A stretch of DNA of 64,000 nucleotides, from NCBI RefSeq assembly GCF_964340395.1, contig NC_135555.1:21572447-21636446 (forward strand), given 5' to 3'. Positions within the stretch are counted from its first letter, which is position 1, and the number at the start of each line of letters is the position of its first letter. A program made the translations under genes and the position numbers. Below are positions 35,851 through 46,688 of this stretch, one piece after another. The notes below the pieces were generated by a model. The model was given only the letters and a program-made list of their open reading frames with translations. It was not told where the DNA came from and did not search any database. This DNA comes from Glandiceps talaboti (lineage: Eukaryota > Hemichordata > Enteropneusta > Spengelidae).

Positions 35851-37189
35851 TGGTCTCTGCACGGCGTCACTTAATCATGCCGCAAGCAAATACATGCAAT
35901 GCACCGCACGGCCTTGAAATTTGGACCAGCTACTATCGATGGTACAGGCAGCAGTTTGTGAAAGTTTCACCTTGGCTCAAGCCCTGCGTGCTTCATTGCA
36001 TCCGCTTTGGCACGGAAATTCTGCAATCGTAAATGAATTGCTAGCTCTCTAGTCAAATACTTTAAATAATCTTAGTAAATGGTTTATTGTCAATCGAAAT
36101 GGCTATATTTCAAAGAAAATGTTCACTCTGTTTGATTACACGGCGTAGTTTCTGAGACCGTACGCCGGTTCCCGTAACTGACACACTTCCGCATTCAGCG
36201 AGGTAGCGAAAACGAGGCGCTTAGACATTGTAAAATATGCTAATTTGGTACCCTCCGTCCAAGCTGGTCTACGCGTGTCTTGCGTTTGTTATCCGAGACT
36301 GAAGCAAGCAGTCGTGAAATGAGATCAAATAGAGTGATTGTTTTTCTTATAATGCTGAATAGTAATAGTGGTATCTGAGCATTCTGTTACCGTCAACATA
36401 CGAAAGTATGTTATGACTTTACGGCGTTCATCCCGTGTTCCATCAACAAATGGCGTATCGACTATTGTTATGTGTAATGAGAGCTTTACACTTCACTCGG
36501 TAGATATATTTGTTGTTTCTTCTTTTTGCATCTCGAGGAATGTATAATGATGATATAGAAAGCTTTACAAGTTTTATTGGTAAAAAATTGTATTAATTCG
36601 AGAACTGAAGCAAAATTAAAACTCAGAACCACGATTTACTCACAATGTTTTGCCATACTTGAAACCGTACATTGAGTTTTTTGTAAGCAGTTTATATAGA
36701 TGACGCCACCCTTGTATCAGTATGACGGACACCTAGAATCAACCTATACCTATTATGTATTAATATATCGGTTAGAATAGCTCATGTTTTTTTTTAAAAA
36801 ACATTAATTTTTGAAGACTTCTACGGGAGTCAATCTTATAAGGAATGTTAGAAGCATCGTTCCCTGATCAACACAGTCCCAGTGTACTCGTACTTATATG
36901 GTATTTGTACCATAGTGCAAATAGCATACCACTGTATTCCTCATCTACTGCATTCGATGTACAGTGTTAATTACAATATATTATAGTATATAAGGTATAT
37001 TCTAAGTAATAAACCACCCCTGGGGATGGTAAACCAAGAGGTTTTGACCTGTGAACTCAATATATGCACTCACTATTTTTCATCATGCATATATTTCATT
37101 CACTGTCAAAACCTCTTTCTTTGCCAACTCAATATATGCACTCACTTTTGCTCATGATATGCATATATTTCGCGCACTGTCAAAACCTA
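35851..37189. other. Gene-free stretch
   Basis: 36120-36330 is richer in CpG than its surroundings, with no exon seen. 37040-37195 holds two inverted blocks with GAGGTTTTGAC or CTGTCAAAACCT and two copies of ACTCAATATATGCACTCAC. Confidence 0.4.
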
Positions 37190-37220
37190 CTGGTATACCA
37201 CATGGGTCAGTGAGCATGTA

Positions 37221-37251
<31 letters not shown>

Positions 37252-37872
37252 TTTTTATCAATCGATTTATTTATTGATCAATTGACTCATTGAGTTTTGT
37301 AGTGACTTTTTTTCTTTCCCTTTCTACTTTTCTGTCTTTCAGCTCTATGTAATTCTCTCTTTATTGACGAAATAAAGAAACGTCCATACTTCTCCTCTTA
37401 TCTAAATTAAAACACACCAAATCTTATAATTGGCAAGAGATCAGTTACATTAACATTTTGCTTTATCTCTTATCTTCTTGGAGATCATCACACTCATTTA
37501 TGCATGAAGTCTATTTCCTACTAGTGTGTGCATGATTGACTGTCCAGTGTGATAATCTCCCAGAAGATTAGACACAAACTAAATTTTTGTGGTAACTGAT
37601 CCATGCTAATTATGAGATTAGTGTTTTAATTTAGATAGGAGAAGAATTGACGAGATTTATTTAGTCAATATAGAGAGAATTATATAAAAGAGAGAAAAGT
37701 AGCCAAGAAAGAAGAAAAACGTTTTATATCAGCAAAAAAATGAGTCAATTGATCAATATCACACACAAAATAAGTTATATTGCACCACAAAAATTGATAA
37801 TTCAACCGATCAATCATTCAACCAAATAATATATCAATCAATTACATGCTCGCTGGCCCTTGGGTATACCAG
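37190..37872. mobile_element. 683-bp foldback element, copy B
   Basis: Outer ends are inverted: CTGGTATACC at 37190-37199 and GGTATACCAG at 37863-37872. A 17-base match GAGCATGTAATTGATTG then begins arms of about 300 bp (37212-37495 and 37545-37851). The right arm is the diverged complement of the left, including TCTAAATTAAAACAC and ATCAGTTAC. The loop is about 50 bp. No coding capacity. The left arm starts with a (TTGA)n run. Confidence 0.75.
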
Positions 37873-37879
37873 CCCAAGA

Positions 37880-38040
37880 GCGTGAAGGCTTTAATCCTAT
37901 GCGCTTAAACGGCTGCAATGGATTCTATGCTCCCCGGGGAGTTGAGGAAGACTAAAGGGCCGTTGTGCTGATCCGAGCCAGGGGTAATAATTGTAAAGCG
38001 CTTTGAGCAACGAGTGGGAAAGCGCTATATAAGAACCCAA

Positions 38041-38095
<55 letters not shown>
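37880..38095 (+). repeat. Dispersed retroelement-like tail with (ATT)n
   Basis: Ends AAAGCGCTATATAAGAACCC, then AACATTATT, into an (ATT)n tract (38043-38095). The same junction occurs inverted at 43765-43796 (AATAATGTTGGGTTCTTATA). A conserved 3' end plus simple tail is typical of SINE/LINE 3' ends. Confidence 0.55.
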
Positions 38096-38657
38096 GCTGA
38101 TTTATCGCTATTATATTATACCAGTATATTGAAAAAATCAAAAACAAGATAAGAATAATATTTTGTGTCTTTATTTATTAAAGTTAACTTATACATGCAA
38201 GAAGTATTGATTATTTATTCATTACAACTTGAAATAGTAAATACAAAGTTTAATAATGTGCTTGTTAGTGGTCATGGGGCATGCAATAGCAATCACAAAC
38301 TAAATATGTACATTAAATTAACAATAAAACTACGTTGACAGCGAATCTGAAGCCAATAAACTCCAAACATGATGAATGCTGTGTATCATGCATTACCACG
38401 CAATGACTGGATTATTTTATCTGCTACTAGTTTTTAGTGGTAATTTGCATAATTTGTACATTGAACAGCCAATTGTTACTAAGGTAAAGTTATGAAGCAA
38501 ACCAGCTGTTTGACTCAACATGTTACTTGAATTAATGGTTGGTATATGGCAGCACTCAATTTAACTCATTGGAGTGGGAATTAAGGCAGCCAAGATGCAG
38601 GTTGATTGCATAAACACAGCACAGGGAGTTATGTCAGTAGACTTCTCTTGTTTGGGA

Positions 38658-38700
38658 ATAAATTTACATTTGTACTGATTCAGTACAAATGTAAATTTAT
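38658..38700. repeat. 43-bp near-perfect palindrome
   Basis: Arms of 21 bp (ATAAATTTACATTTGTACTG plus A, and its exact complement) flank a single central T. It abuts the long (GT)n tract. No flanking direct repeat was found, so it is unlike H1-H3. Confidence 0.85.
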
Positions 38701-38712
38701 GTCTGATAACCA

Positions 38713-38715
<3 letters not shown>

Positions 38716-38774
<59 letters not shown>

Positions 38775-38785
38775 TGTGTGTGTGC

Positions 38786-38850
<65 letters not shown>
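38716..38850 (+). repeat. (GT)n microsatellite, 135 bp
   Basis: GT dinucleotide with TATG and GCGTGCG interruptions; adjacent to the 43-bp palindrome. Confidence 0.97.
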
Positions 38851-38852
<2 letters not shown>

Positions 38853-39270
38853 GGGGCTACTCCCCTTATTTGAGTACGCGTATATGTGCTGCCCTTTGGG
38901 GTGCGTTTTCTAGCAGTTTAGTCTAACATGGGGTGGTTTTTTTTTCTAGCTGAAGAGTCTAAAATGGGGTCCAGCTTGGAAGATATTATGGTCTACATTG
39001 TCAATTAATTCAGATTTACAGCTGAATCAACAAATATTTGAATAGAATATGCTTCTTTGCAAATATGTTGAGTGTTTATTTGGTGTGATACACTCCCAGA
39101 TAACGGTGGCCTACAAGTGATACAGGAATATATATATAGATGAATTTGTGTTAAGCAACCAAATTTTAGAATAAAATGGGTTTTTTAATACCGATATCAA
39201 ATGCTAACTTTGTTGTAACACCTGTTCGTTCATTTGTGAGTTACTTGAACAGAACATCGGTGTAAAACCA

Positions 39271-39440
39271 CAGCCTCTTTTACGGCACTGTCCAAGATGC
39301 ACCGATTTCATTGCTTCAGCAGAAATGTGTACTCTGGCTTGTGAGAATGGAACTGACACTCATTCTTGCAAGCCAGAGCACACATTTCTGCTGTCTCAAC
39401 GAAATGTGAAGTACGTTTTGGACGGTGCCGTAAAGAAGTA
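39271..39440. mobile_element. Long hairpin element; half copy at 62.0 kb
   Basis: Inner arms 39317-39349 and 39361-39393 pair at 30 of 33 positions around an 11-nt loop. Outer arms (CCTCTTTTACGGCACTGTCC against GGACGGTGCCGTAAAG) extend the stem to roughly 75-85 bp. A single-arm relative, CACAGCCTCTTTTAAGGCAC then TTTGCAAGAAT, lies at 62026-62110. A small TE or a hairpin RNA precursor are both possible. Confidence 0.6.
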
Positions 39441-40329
39441 TGTGAATTATGGCAATGCCTGAAACTATTCCTGTTTTTTCCCCTCGCTTTCACTATCTTG
39501 TTCATCAATTGTCAACAAATTTCCTTTCTTTCAAGTACTGGAAATCAGAATTTATGGGTCACTTCTCATAAACAGTCAGTTTTTAACTCAAGATTATAGT
39601 ATACCTACCAATCTACTTTATCCCCTTCACCCCCCCCCCCCTCTGTTATTTGTGAATTTATCACCAGACTGGTACAAATACAAAAACAAATCCAGTCTAA
39701 GGATTAGCAAAATATTAAGGCCTACATTCCCAGTATTGAATAGCCAAATATATTGTATGTATGATTTAAAATCCATGTTACTGATTCTTGAGAGATTGGT
39801 AGGCTTTTATAACAAATTATTGTTTTTGCCTTAACATTAATCCAGGGATTTCGGATTATGTGGCGGTACATGCTATTTACTTGCTCAGCTGACACGATTG
39901 TGAGACCAGCTGGCGCTGATTGCTTCTGTGAAAATACAGATGAGATGTGTTGTGTGGAAATAGTAAGTTAGAAAGTGCTTGACACAAAAGTGCCTGCAGA
40001 CCAGAACGTAACTGCTGCACTTGATACCTAATATATTACTGTTCTGAAGATTTGCGTGTGATGTTTCTCAAACTTCTATAATAAAAGATGTATTCCTTGG
40101 TCGGATAAGAGCTACACAACGTTGTAAATATGTTGTTGATGTACAAAATGTAACCGACTTAATAAAAAGGAATATTGTTAATAAATATTTGAAGGATTTC
40201 ATATTGGGCCTTCTTGAATAGTCTAATTGTAAAAGGGTTTAGATTTGTGACCATTTATACACTCTCAATGATGATTGAAAAAAAGATACCCCTTTGTTTT
40301 CCTTTTACTGAAGATCATTTACTATTCAA

Positions 40330-40905
40330 ATTATTCATTAAAAGTAAAGGTAATGTCAACAAATTTATGCACATTGTTATGGTTAGTATATGAACGAAAT
40401 TATATGAAATTTGAAGCTTGCATTCTTAAAATAAAGCCTAACTACCGAAAATCATTAATTATGCAAATTATTAATTAAAACATAGACCCTACACCAACGG
40501 TCTATGATTAAAAACTGTAAATTGCATCAACAGACTTTATAGGAAATATATGCTCTTTGTTGTGGTCAACTTATGTACTAAATTATATTGAAATTGAAAT
40601 ATGCATTAATTAATTAATTATGAAAATTATTCATAAATCTCTAAGCTGGATCAACGAACTTTATAGGATATATGCGTTTTGTTTTGTTTAATGTATGTAC
40701 CAAATTATATTGAATTTGAAGTATGCGTTCCAGACATATAGGCTAATTAATTATGCAAATGACTAATTCATGTTCATTAGATGTTTACCCAAATTTAATC
40801 AGTTCTTACCAGTACGTAGCATATGAAAGATGTGCAATTGTCATTAGAATATATTCTGTAGTTTTTGAGATACTGTATCCACAGACAGACAGACAGATAT
40901 TATCG
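40330..40905. mobile_element. Second, inverted copy of the core-repeat (HINE/pearl-like) family
   Basis: The reverse complement of this stretch matches the 147-bp core units: ATTATGCAAATTATTAATTA, then AACTTTATAGGA and AAATTATATTGAATTTGAAG (about 40440-40760). It ends at ACAGACAGACAGACAG, the complement of the (TCTG)n tract in the 31.9-kb copy. It holds hairpin insertion H3. The left border is unclear. Confidence 0.65.
40481..40506. mobile_element. 26-bp hairpin insertion with 7-bp direct repeats (H3)
   Basis: Arms CATAGACC / GGTCTATG around CTACACCAAC, flanked by ATTAAAA on both sides (40474-40480, 40507-40513). It lies in a core repeat of the 147-bp family; the equivalent place in the units at 32.1-33.1 kb has a single TTAAT-type sequence and no hairpin, i.e. 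empty sites. Confidence 0.7.
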
Positions 40906-42740
40906 ACATTTTATTGTATTCTGACACATATCTCAGGAAACAAGTGCCTGTACGCTACAAACACCTGGGCTACACAATGCATACATATCAATGGTTGACA
41001 TTTGAGTAAATGTCCAGGGTTAATGACAGCGAGCATTATTTCAAAACTGTGTTCATGAAAGTAATAAGTAGCATATTAGACCAGTCAATATATGTCAGAT
41101 TTGTTGGAGTGTATGTTTCCATAGCGAGTGGGAAATACACGCTGTTAACCACACTCGTTTTACTCTCAGAGTTTTACTCTACTGTATATCCTCTAGTTTG
41201 TGCAAATTGTGTGGGTAATGGCGGACGGTTTTTCTTTTGCGTTCTTATAACTTCTACATATTCTACCCAATCGGGATATAACTTTGAAAAGGTCTTCATA
41301 CATGTTATACTCCATGAGAGTGTGTGGGCTACGATCAGTCTAAAGGTGATCATAATACAAAATATCTAAGCCATTGGTATTTACCAATATTCACAAAATA
41401 TCGTCACCGTTACTTATTTCCTTATATCAATACAACCTCCGACTGACGCGTTTTCAAGGGACACGCCTAAACCGTAACAAGAGTTTCCATATTGTGATAT
41501 ATATTCATATCACGATACTACAGCCAGCACGGATGGACGCATAGGACGGAGCCCATTCACGTTTATTAATTTTTCGTAGAATGACATAGCTCCCAACTTA
41601 TAAACTTTATTTCTGAATTTTTGGAGACTTCTACGGAAGTCGGTTATCGTAACAGAACATAAGAAGAGTAAACCCAAAGCGTAAGTGCTATTATAAATTG
41701 AACCTATTTGACGATGACTGCCCCTCATCACGCTCCTATCCATCGTTTGCTCCCATCATCATCATCTTCATCCCTAGGCCTACTATATGCTACAACGTGG
41801 GGAAACATATTGAATGCAACAAATTAGGCGTAAAATGGTGTGGTAAATTAAGATTTGTTCATGCCATGATAGTGCCATATAAAGAAAAATGCAAATTAGG
41901 GCTAAAAATGTGGGTTTTTTAGTCAGAAGTCTATAATTCCAAAAGTATTTTTGTTGATTTGGCTGAAATTTCACAGGGAAGTTTCTGGTGATGCATGGAT
42001 CAAGTGATATTAATCACGATTTTTGCGATTTTAATATTATTTTTCGCGAATACGTAAAAAAAAGTTCAGGGTCGGCGTGAAAAATTAGGTTTGGTCAGGT
42101 AACCGGAATAAACAACTTTTTTTATTTGGCCTTAATAGATTTAAACTGCCTCCCGTAACGATAAAAACATAGAACTTTTGGGTGTTCACACATTGTTGGA
42201 ATTCAAAATTCTAAACTATAGCTATTTTACATATAGTCTGTAGATCGCGGTGAGTGGATTTGCGCGATCACAGAAACAAGTATTATTTTATCCATTTCAT
42301 ATACCATTGACTAAAACACGTCAATATTATCGACATTTTATTGTATTCTGATAGAAACATTCTGACGACGACGATTCAAATTCGATCAGACACTCACACG
42401 TGGTTTTGTACAACTTATGTATTACGATCATAAAAATAGCAATTGTTGTCAAGCAATCTTCCTTTTATTAATTTAAACATCCATTTATTGCAATAGAGAT
42501 TTTTTTTACAAAACCCAACACTTTGAATGCTTAGTCCAGTAAAAATTAATCAGAAAGTTGCCGTTGATTAAACGAATCTTGTTATCTAAATGGCTTATGC
42601 CAGAAGTAGACAATTAATTCTAGTGTCAGATATTCAAGATGCCACATCTGAAAGTGTTCTTAAAGCTGTAGCCTTTGGTATCGTTACAATAGGTTATTGC
42701 CTTGAATGGATTCCTTGACATGTTTTGATACGTATAAAAA
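40906..42740. other. Gene-free stretch flanked by a 28-bp exact repeat
   Basis: The 28-mer containing TATCGACATTTTATTGTATT occurs at 40897-40924 and 42324-42351. A 119-codon plus-strand open frame near 41010-41369 lacks any domain or splice support. A family R fragment lies at about 42030-42115. Confidence 0.45.
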
Positions 42741-42800
42741 TGACGTCATCGGATCGTTGATATGTCATATATATGTATACCAGGTTTCAGTTCAGTCAGT
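42741..42800 (+). promoter_or_regulatory. Candidate core promoter: CRE, TATA and initiator
   Basis: A full CRE palindrome TGACGTCA lies at 42741-42748. A TATA-like CATATATATG follows at about 42766-42775, and about 25 bp later an initiator-like TTCAGTCAGT at 42791. It is 1.2 kb upstream of the acetyltransferase CDS on the same strand and could start its transcript. The sites are seen; function is inference. Confidence 0.35.
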
Positions 42801-42892
42801 TGTAAGAAATAGTGACATATGCTTCAGTAAGTAGAATATTAGAATATTAGCGAATTTGCATCAAAATTTTAACAGGTGTGCGAGTGCTTTGT

Positions 42893-42963
42893 TGTAATGT
42901 AATGTAATGTAATGTAATGTAATGTAATGTAATGTAATGTAATGTAATGTAATGTAATGTAAT
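42893..42963 (+). repeat. (TGTAA)n microsatellite
   Basis: About 14 pentanucleotide units, between the candidate promoter and the acetyltransferase CDS. Confidence 0.97.
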
Positions 42964-43952
42964 GATTGGATTATGTAAAGACACCATTTGAATTGGAGCA
43001 TTGGCGCAGGTATTATTCTGACGAAGACATTTTCTTAAAAATCGATTAAAATGTGATTTATTGATTGTTTGATTGATTTGTAGATTGTATCCAATACTAT
43101 ATACATAGTATTTGCTATATAAATCTTAGAACAAATGATGCGCTCGGCTTAGGTGGTGTCTACAGAGGGCGCCATTACACACTGAAAACATGCACAATCC
43201 AAGGTAAGGGATGGGTAATGATGAGGTGACCTACATCATGTACTTCCTGACCAAGGGTTATTCCGATACTGTCAACAAGTGTCAATACCAAGGTAAGTGT
43301 TTTATTTGTACTTCATAAAGTGGATATATAGGGGTATTTTTGACCCAGCAAATATATAGAACATGCACACATTGCTGATCAAATATCAAATAATTCTCAG
43401 CAATTAACTCAAATCCCCACATTTTTCACCAGTTATTCATCTGGGAGCTAGCCTGCTTACGGTATGTTCGTATTATTCCGTTCAATCTCTCATACGATAT
43501 ACGCCTACCCGGGAATCCCTAATGTTGCCATGGACACTGTCATTTACTAGTATATGGACTTCACCTGATATGAAGAAGGATACTATGAAAGATTGCACGG
43601 AATATACCGTAACTTAGTGCCGTAAACGCCTGCCCTCTGGCAACCGGGAGTAGTTCACACTTCCAGCCGCGTTTGGTGTGGTGTTCTCCGGCGGGCATAG
43701 TTCAGGGAAGGTACAAACTCTACCATTCGGTAGATATCCGCTCGTCAGGACTAAAGATATAATAATAATGAATAATGTTGGGTTCTTATATATGATGGTC
43801 TCATGCCCGGTTCTCGTGATTGCAGACACTTTTCTTGTTACAACAATGTGACGATTTCGACTGTTACCCAACTGAATTGTACAGTGAAGTGATTACTGTG
43901 AAGGTCATTTATTTTAACTATAACTCTTATTTTATATCAAGGTTTATTTCAG

Positions 43953-44037
43953 GTGTCAGCCTGGTTCAATCAATAGTCTGTTGTTCTTGGTGCGAACTTA
44001 AACAGCCAAGCATTCACATTTCTCATCTCACGTCGTC
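43953..44037 (+). other. 5'UTR part of the acetyltransferase coding exon
   Basis: A good acceptor (TTTATTTCAG, ending 43952) precedes the CDS by 85 nt. Candidate upstream donors are CAAG|gtaagg near 43202 and CCAAG|gtaagt near 43284. The transcript probably begins in the 42.8-43.3 kb region and joins here. Splicing is inferred. Confidence 0.45.
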
Positions 44038-44703
44038 ATGGCTACCGATCTTGACATCCCTATCAGGGAGCTAAGAAAAGAAGAAGAGAGCAATGCATAT
44101 CACTTAGTGACAAGAGAAGGCCTTTTACGAGGATCTGGGAAACCAGCCTTCGTTCATATGATAACACACCCAGCCTCCCTTCTTCTCATGCTCTGTATAT
44201 CGGCCGTCACGTACATGTGGAGACACAGCGTCATTCTCTCAGCAGTTCTTCCGATGCCGACGCTCCTCATAATATACCAATTGCGTGTGTTGCCTAAGAG
44301 ATTGAAAGTAAACAGAAATAGACACAATGATTGGCAGAGAAGCCTTTACGAATATTACCGACTGAATGACAGGCGAAATTTCTTTGTCGCTGTCGATGAC
44401 GGTAAAATTGTCGGAACAGTTGCAGTCGACCAAAAAAGTCCGGAAGTTGCCGAAATTCGCCGAATGGTGGTCCATCCAAAATACCGACGGCACGGTTTAG
44501 CTGCGAAACTGCTGAGAACCGCCGAGGATTTTTGTCGCAGGGAAAATTACACCTCAATCCAACTAAGGACATCTAATGTCCAACTACCGGCGAATAATTT
44601 CTATCGAAAACATGGCTACCATCTCTACAATGTAGAACCACTGTATAATTATATACCAGGTTACCTATCTTTTGACAATCATGATTTTAAAAAGGAACTG
44701 TAA
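44038..44703 (+). CDS. NAT8/camello-like membrane N-acetyltransferase (GNAT), complete
   Basis: A 221-aa protein in one coding exon. Residues about 41-85 are strongly hydrophobic (e.g. MITHPASLLLMLCISAVTYM and LPMPTLLIIYQL), forming one hairpin or two membrane segments as in NAT8/camello proteins of the ER/Golgi membrane. The GNAT fold follows: FFVAVDDGKIVGTVAV (115-130), then the acetyl-CoA loop IRRMVVHPKYRRHGLAAKLL (140-159) with R150-x-x-G153-x-A155, and the late NNFYRKHGY (186-194). NAT8-family members acetylate cysteine S-conjugates or lysines in the ER lumen; the substrate here cannot be read from sequence. The ATG has context GTCGTCATGG. Upstream splice signals imply a non-coding first exon. 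AATAAA follows at 44865. Many NAT8-like paralogues exist in invertebrates, so I give no symbol. Confidence 0.9.
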   Translation: MATDLDIPIRELRKEEESNAYHLVTREGLLRGSGKPAFVHMITHPASLLLMLCISAVTYMWRHSVILSAVLPMPTLLIIYQLRVLPKRLKVNRNRHNDWQRSLYEYYRLNDRRNFFVAVDDGKIVGTVAVDQKSPEVAEIRRMVVHPKYRRHGLAAKLLRTAEDFCRRENYTSIQLRTSNVQLPANNFYRKHGYHLYNVEPLYNYIPGYLSFDNHDFKKEL

Positions 44704-44864
44704 TTGTGATCATATTTGGTACATTTTGATACATGTATGTGTTTCTTAAAACGTACAAATCTTAACACCTTGCCATGCCATTTCACAATTTCAACTGTAA
44801 ACAGCACAAAAATTCATACACGGTACTGTATACTTTGTATTTGCATATTGTGTTTTCAATAGAT

Positions 44865-44870
44865 AATAAA
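44865..44870 (+). promoter_or_regulatory. Poly(A) signal of the acetyltransferase gene
   Basis: AATAAA 162 nt after the stop codon, in an AT-rich stretch; the first canonical signal on this strand after the CDS. Confidence 0.6.
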
Positions 44871-45054
44871 GTTTGAAGCATAAAAATATTTTGTATATAT
44901 TCCTTAAAGTTGCATTTACTGAAACTGGAAGGTTTGTTTTGAACTCCTTTTAAAAACTTTTTTTTTCAAACTTTTTTTTTTTAATTTTCTTTTCAAACTT
45001 TAAAAAAAAACTTTTAAAAAATACATATTATGACCTAATTGTAACATTGTGTAC

Positions 45055-45325
45055 TCCATGTACAGTGTTGAATCCTGAGTAAACATATTTTTGTAGCAAT
45101 GCACATAGTATGGTGGGAATTGATTTTTGGGTCAGCATCTAAACACAGACATCCCCAATGAATCACAGTTTCAACTTATTACTATACTACTCATAGATAA
45201 AATAGACCTCTAATTGACAAGTACAATATCTAATTATTGGTATTTTAACAACTGTAAGTGAATATATTCAGTTGTTGGCTGTCTGATCAAGATAACAATA
45301 ATACCTTGTTTAGCTAGTTCAGCTT
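45055..45325 (+). repeat. ~270-bp dispersed repeat S, copy 1
   Basis: Shares CAATGAATCACA, CAACTTATTACTATACTACT, AGATAAAATAGAC, TAATTGACA and TTGGTATTTTAACAA, in order, with 58215-58510 in the same orientation. Confidence 0.75.
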
Positions 45326-45789
45326 TAAAAAGTTTGAAGTCAGTTTATATATATAGAAACTTATACCTTATATTGTTGTATTTTACAATTTAGACAATAA
45401 AAACAAATCAAAATCAGAACTTGTTTGATAGATTTTCTGTGATTCCTATAAACTTTGATTCATTAAAGTAAAGAAAGTGTTATTCCAATTCTGAGGTTAA
45501 ACTGGTCAGAAGAGTCCAACAGGAGTTTACAATTTGTAGGTCATATTGCATGTCCTTGGTTGTTCAAAGGTTGTTTGATTAAATTCAAAATGCAAATCAT
45601 ATTGTTATTGGTGTTGCCACGGTTGTATCTATGTTAACTTTTCATTAGTTTTCCAGACTGTTGTACATGATTAGTGATGGGGAGTGGAAGTACTGTGAAC
45701 AGAATATTTGTCTGAAAATCGAATTGGTTTGTAAAAAGAAAAGTTTTGAAGACAGACATTGTTTTGAGTATAAATCTACATTTTTTCAT

Positions 45790-46380
45790 AATCTAGGATA
45801 GGGTCTCACCACCCCATCTAGTAATTAGGCCTAGAAAAATTGTTTGGTTCTGGTTATCCGACCCCACCTGGTTTTTCACTGCCGACCCTAAACTTTTTTT
45901 ACATATTCGAGAAAAAAATAATAGAATCGCTTGTGAGGTCTCACAAGAAATAAGGCTTAGAGGATGCAGAACTGACATCGTCTTAAAAAGATAGTATAAA
46001 AACTGTTCTCCCAATCTGTAATGGCTGAACATCTGATGAGAAGAAACCAATAACATAGAGACCATGTGGAAAACAACGGAAAACATAACTACCTGAACTA
46101 GACACTCACATATGGAAACTAAAATAAGGTCTACCTACCCCACCTATTCTAAAATTGAGCGTAATCGGAACCACACAATATTTTTTTTGTTAGGCCTGAG
46201 AAGAATCCAATAACACAGAGACCGACCATATGGAAAACAATGGAAAAGATAACTACCTGAACTAGACACTCACACATGAAAAAAAAAATATAAACCAAAT
46301 TAAAAAAATCTACGCACCCCCAACTATTCTAAAATTGAGCGTAATCGGAACCATACAATTTTTTTTGTTATGCCTAATCA
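45790..46380 (-). repeat. Dispersed repeat family R, inverted copies
   Basis: Carries TTGGTTCTGGTTATCCGACC, CCACCTGGTTTTTCACTGCC and ACATATTCGAGAAAAAAATA, the complement of the 35.8-kb copy. CTATTCTAAAATTGAGCGTA then ATCGGAACCA occurs twice (46144 and 46323), about 180 bp apart. Confidence 0.65.
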
Positions 46381-46688
46381 CTTCGTCTCTTTTCAAGTTG
46401 AATAGCTTTGCATATATACCTTGAATAACACGACTTGTGGTGGCGCACTTCAAGAGATAGATGTGTGAAGATCGTGTCGGGGTTGAATGTTGTCTTTGAT
46501 GGATGAGCGATCGTGAATCATGTATGACGATGGACCGATGGTAGCAAGTCAGCAGATTTGCCTTGTCACTTATACAGTAGTTAAAGTAGTCATTATGTAC
46601 AATTGAACCCATAATTTGATAATTTGAGATATTTTGAACCAATTTTGAAACTCTCGTAATATCTCGTCAAATCTCATTCGCTCCGAAA

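Noticed and set aside
41010-41369. 119-codon plus-strand frame with hydrophobic segments
   Set aside because: AT-rich, no splice support or motif, flanked by repeats; a chance frame is likely.
43720-43800. Possible small RNA gene near a CpG-rich patch
   Set aside because: Explained by an inverted copy of the dispersed retroelement tail.
46310-46642. 110-codon minus-strand frame upstream of FBXO31
   Set aside because: Overlaps dispersed repeat R; no domain or splice signals.
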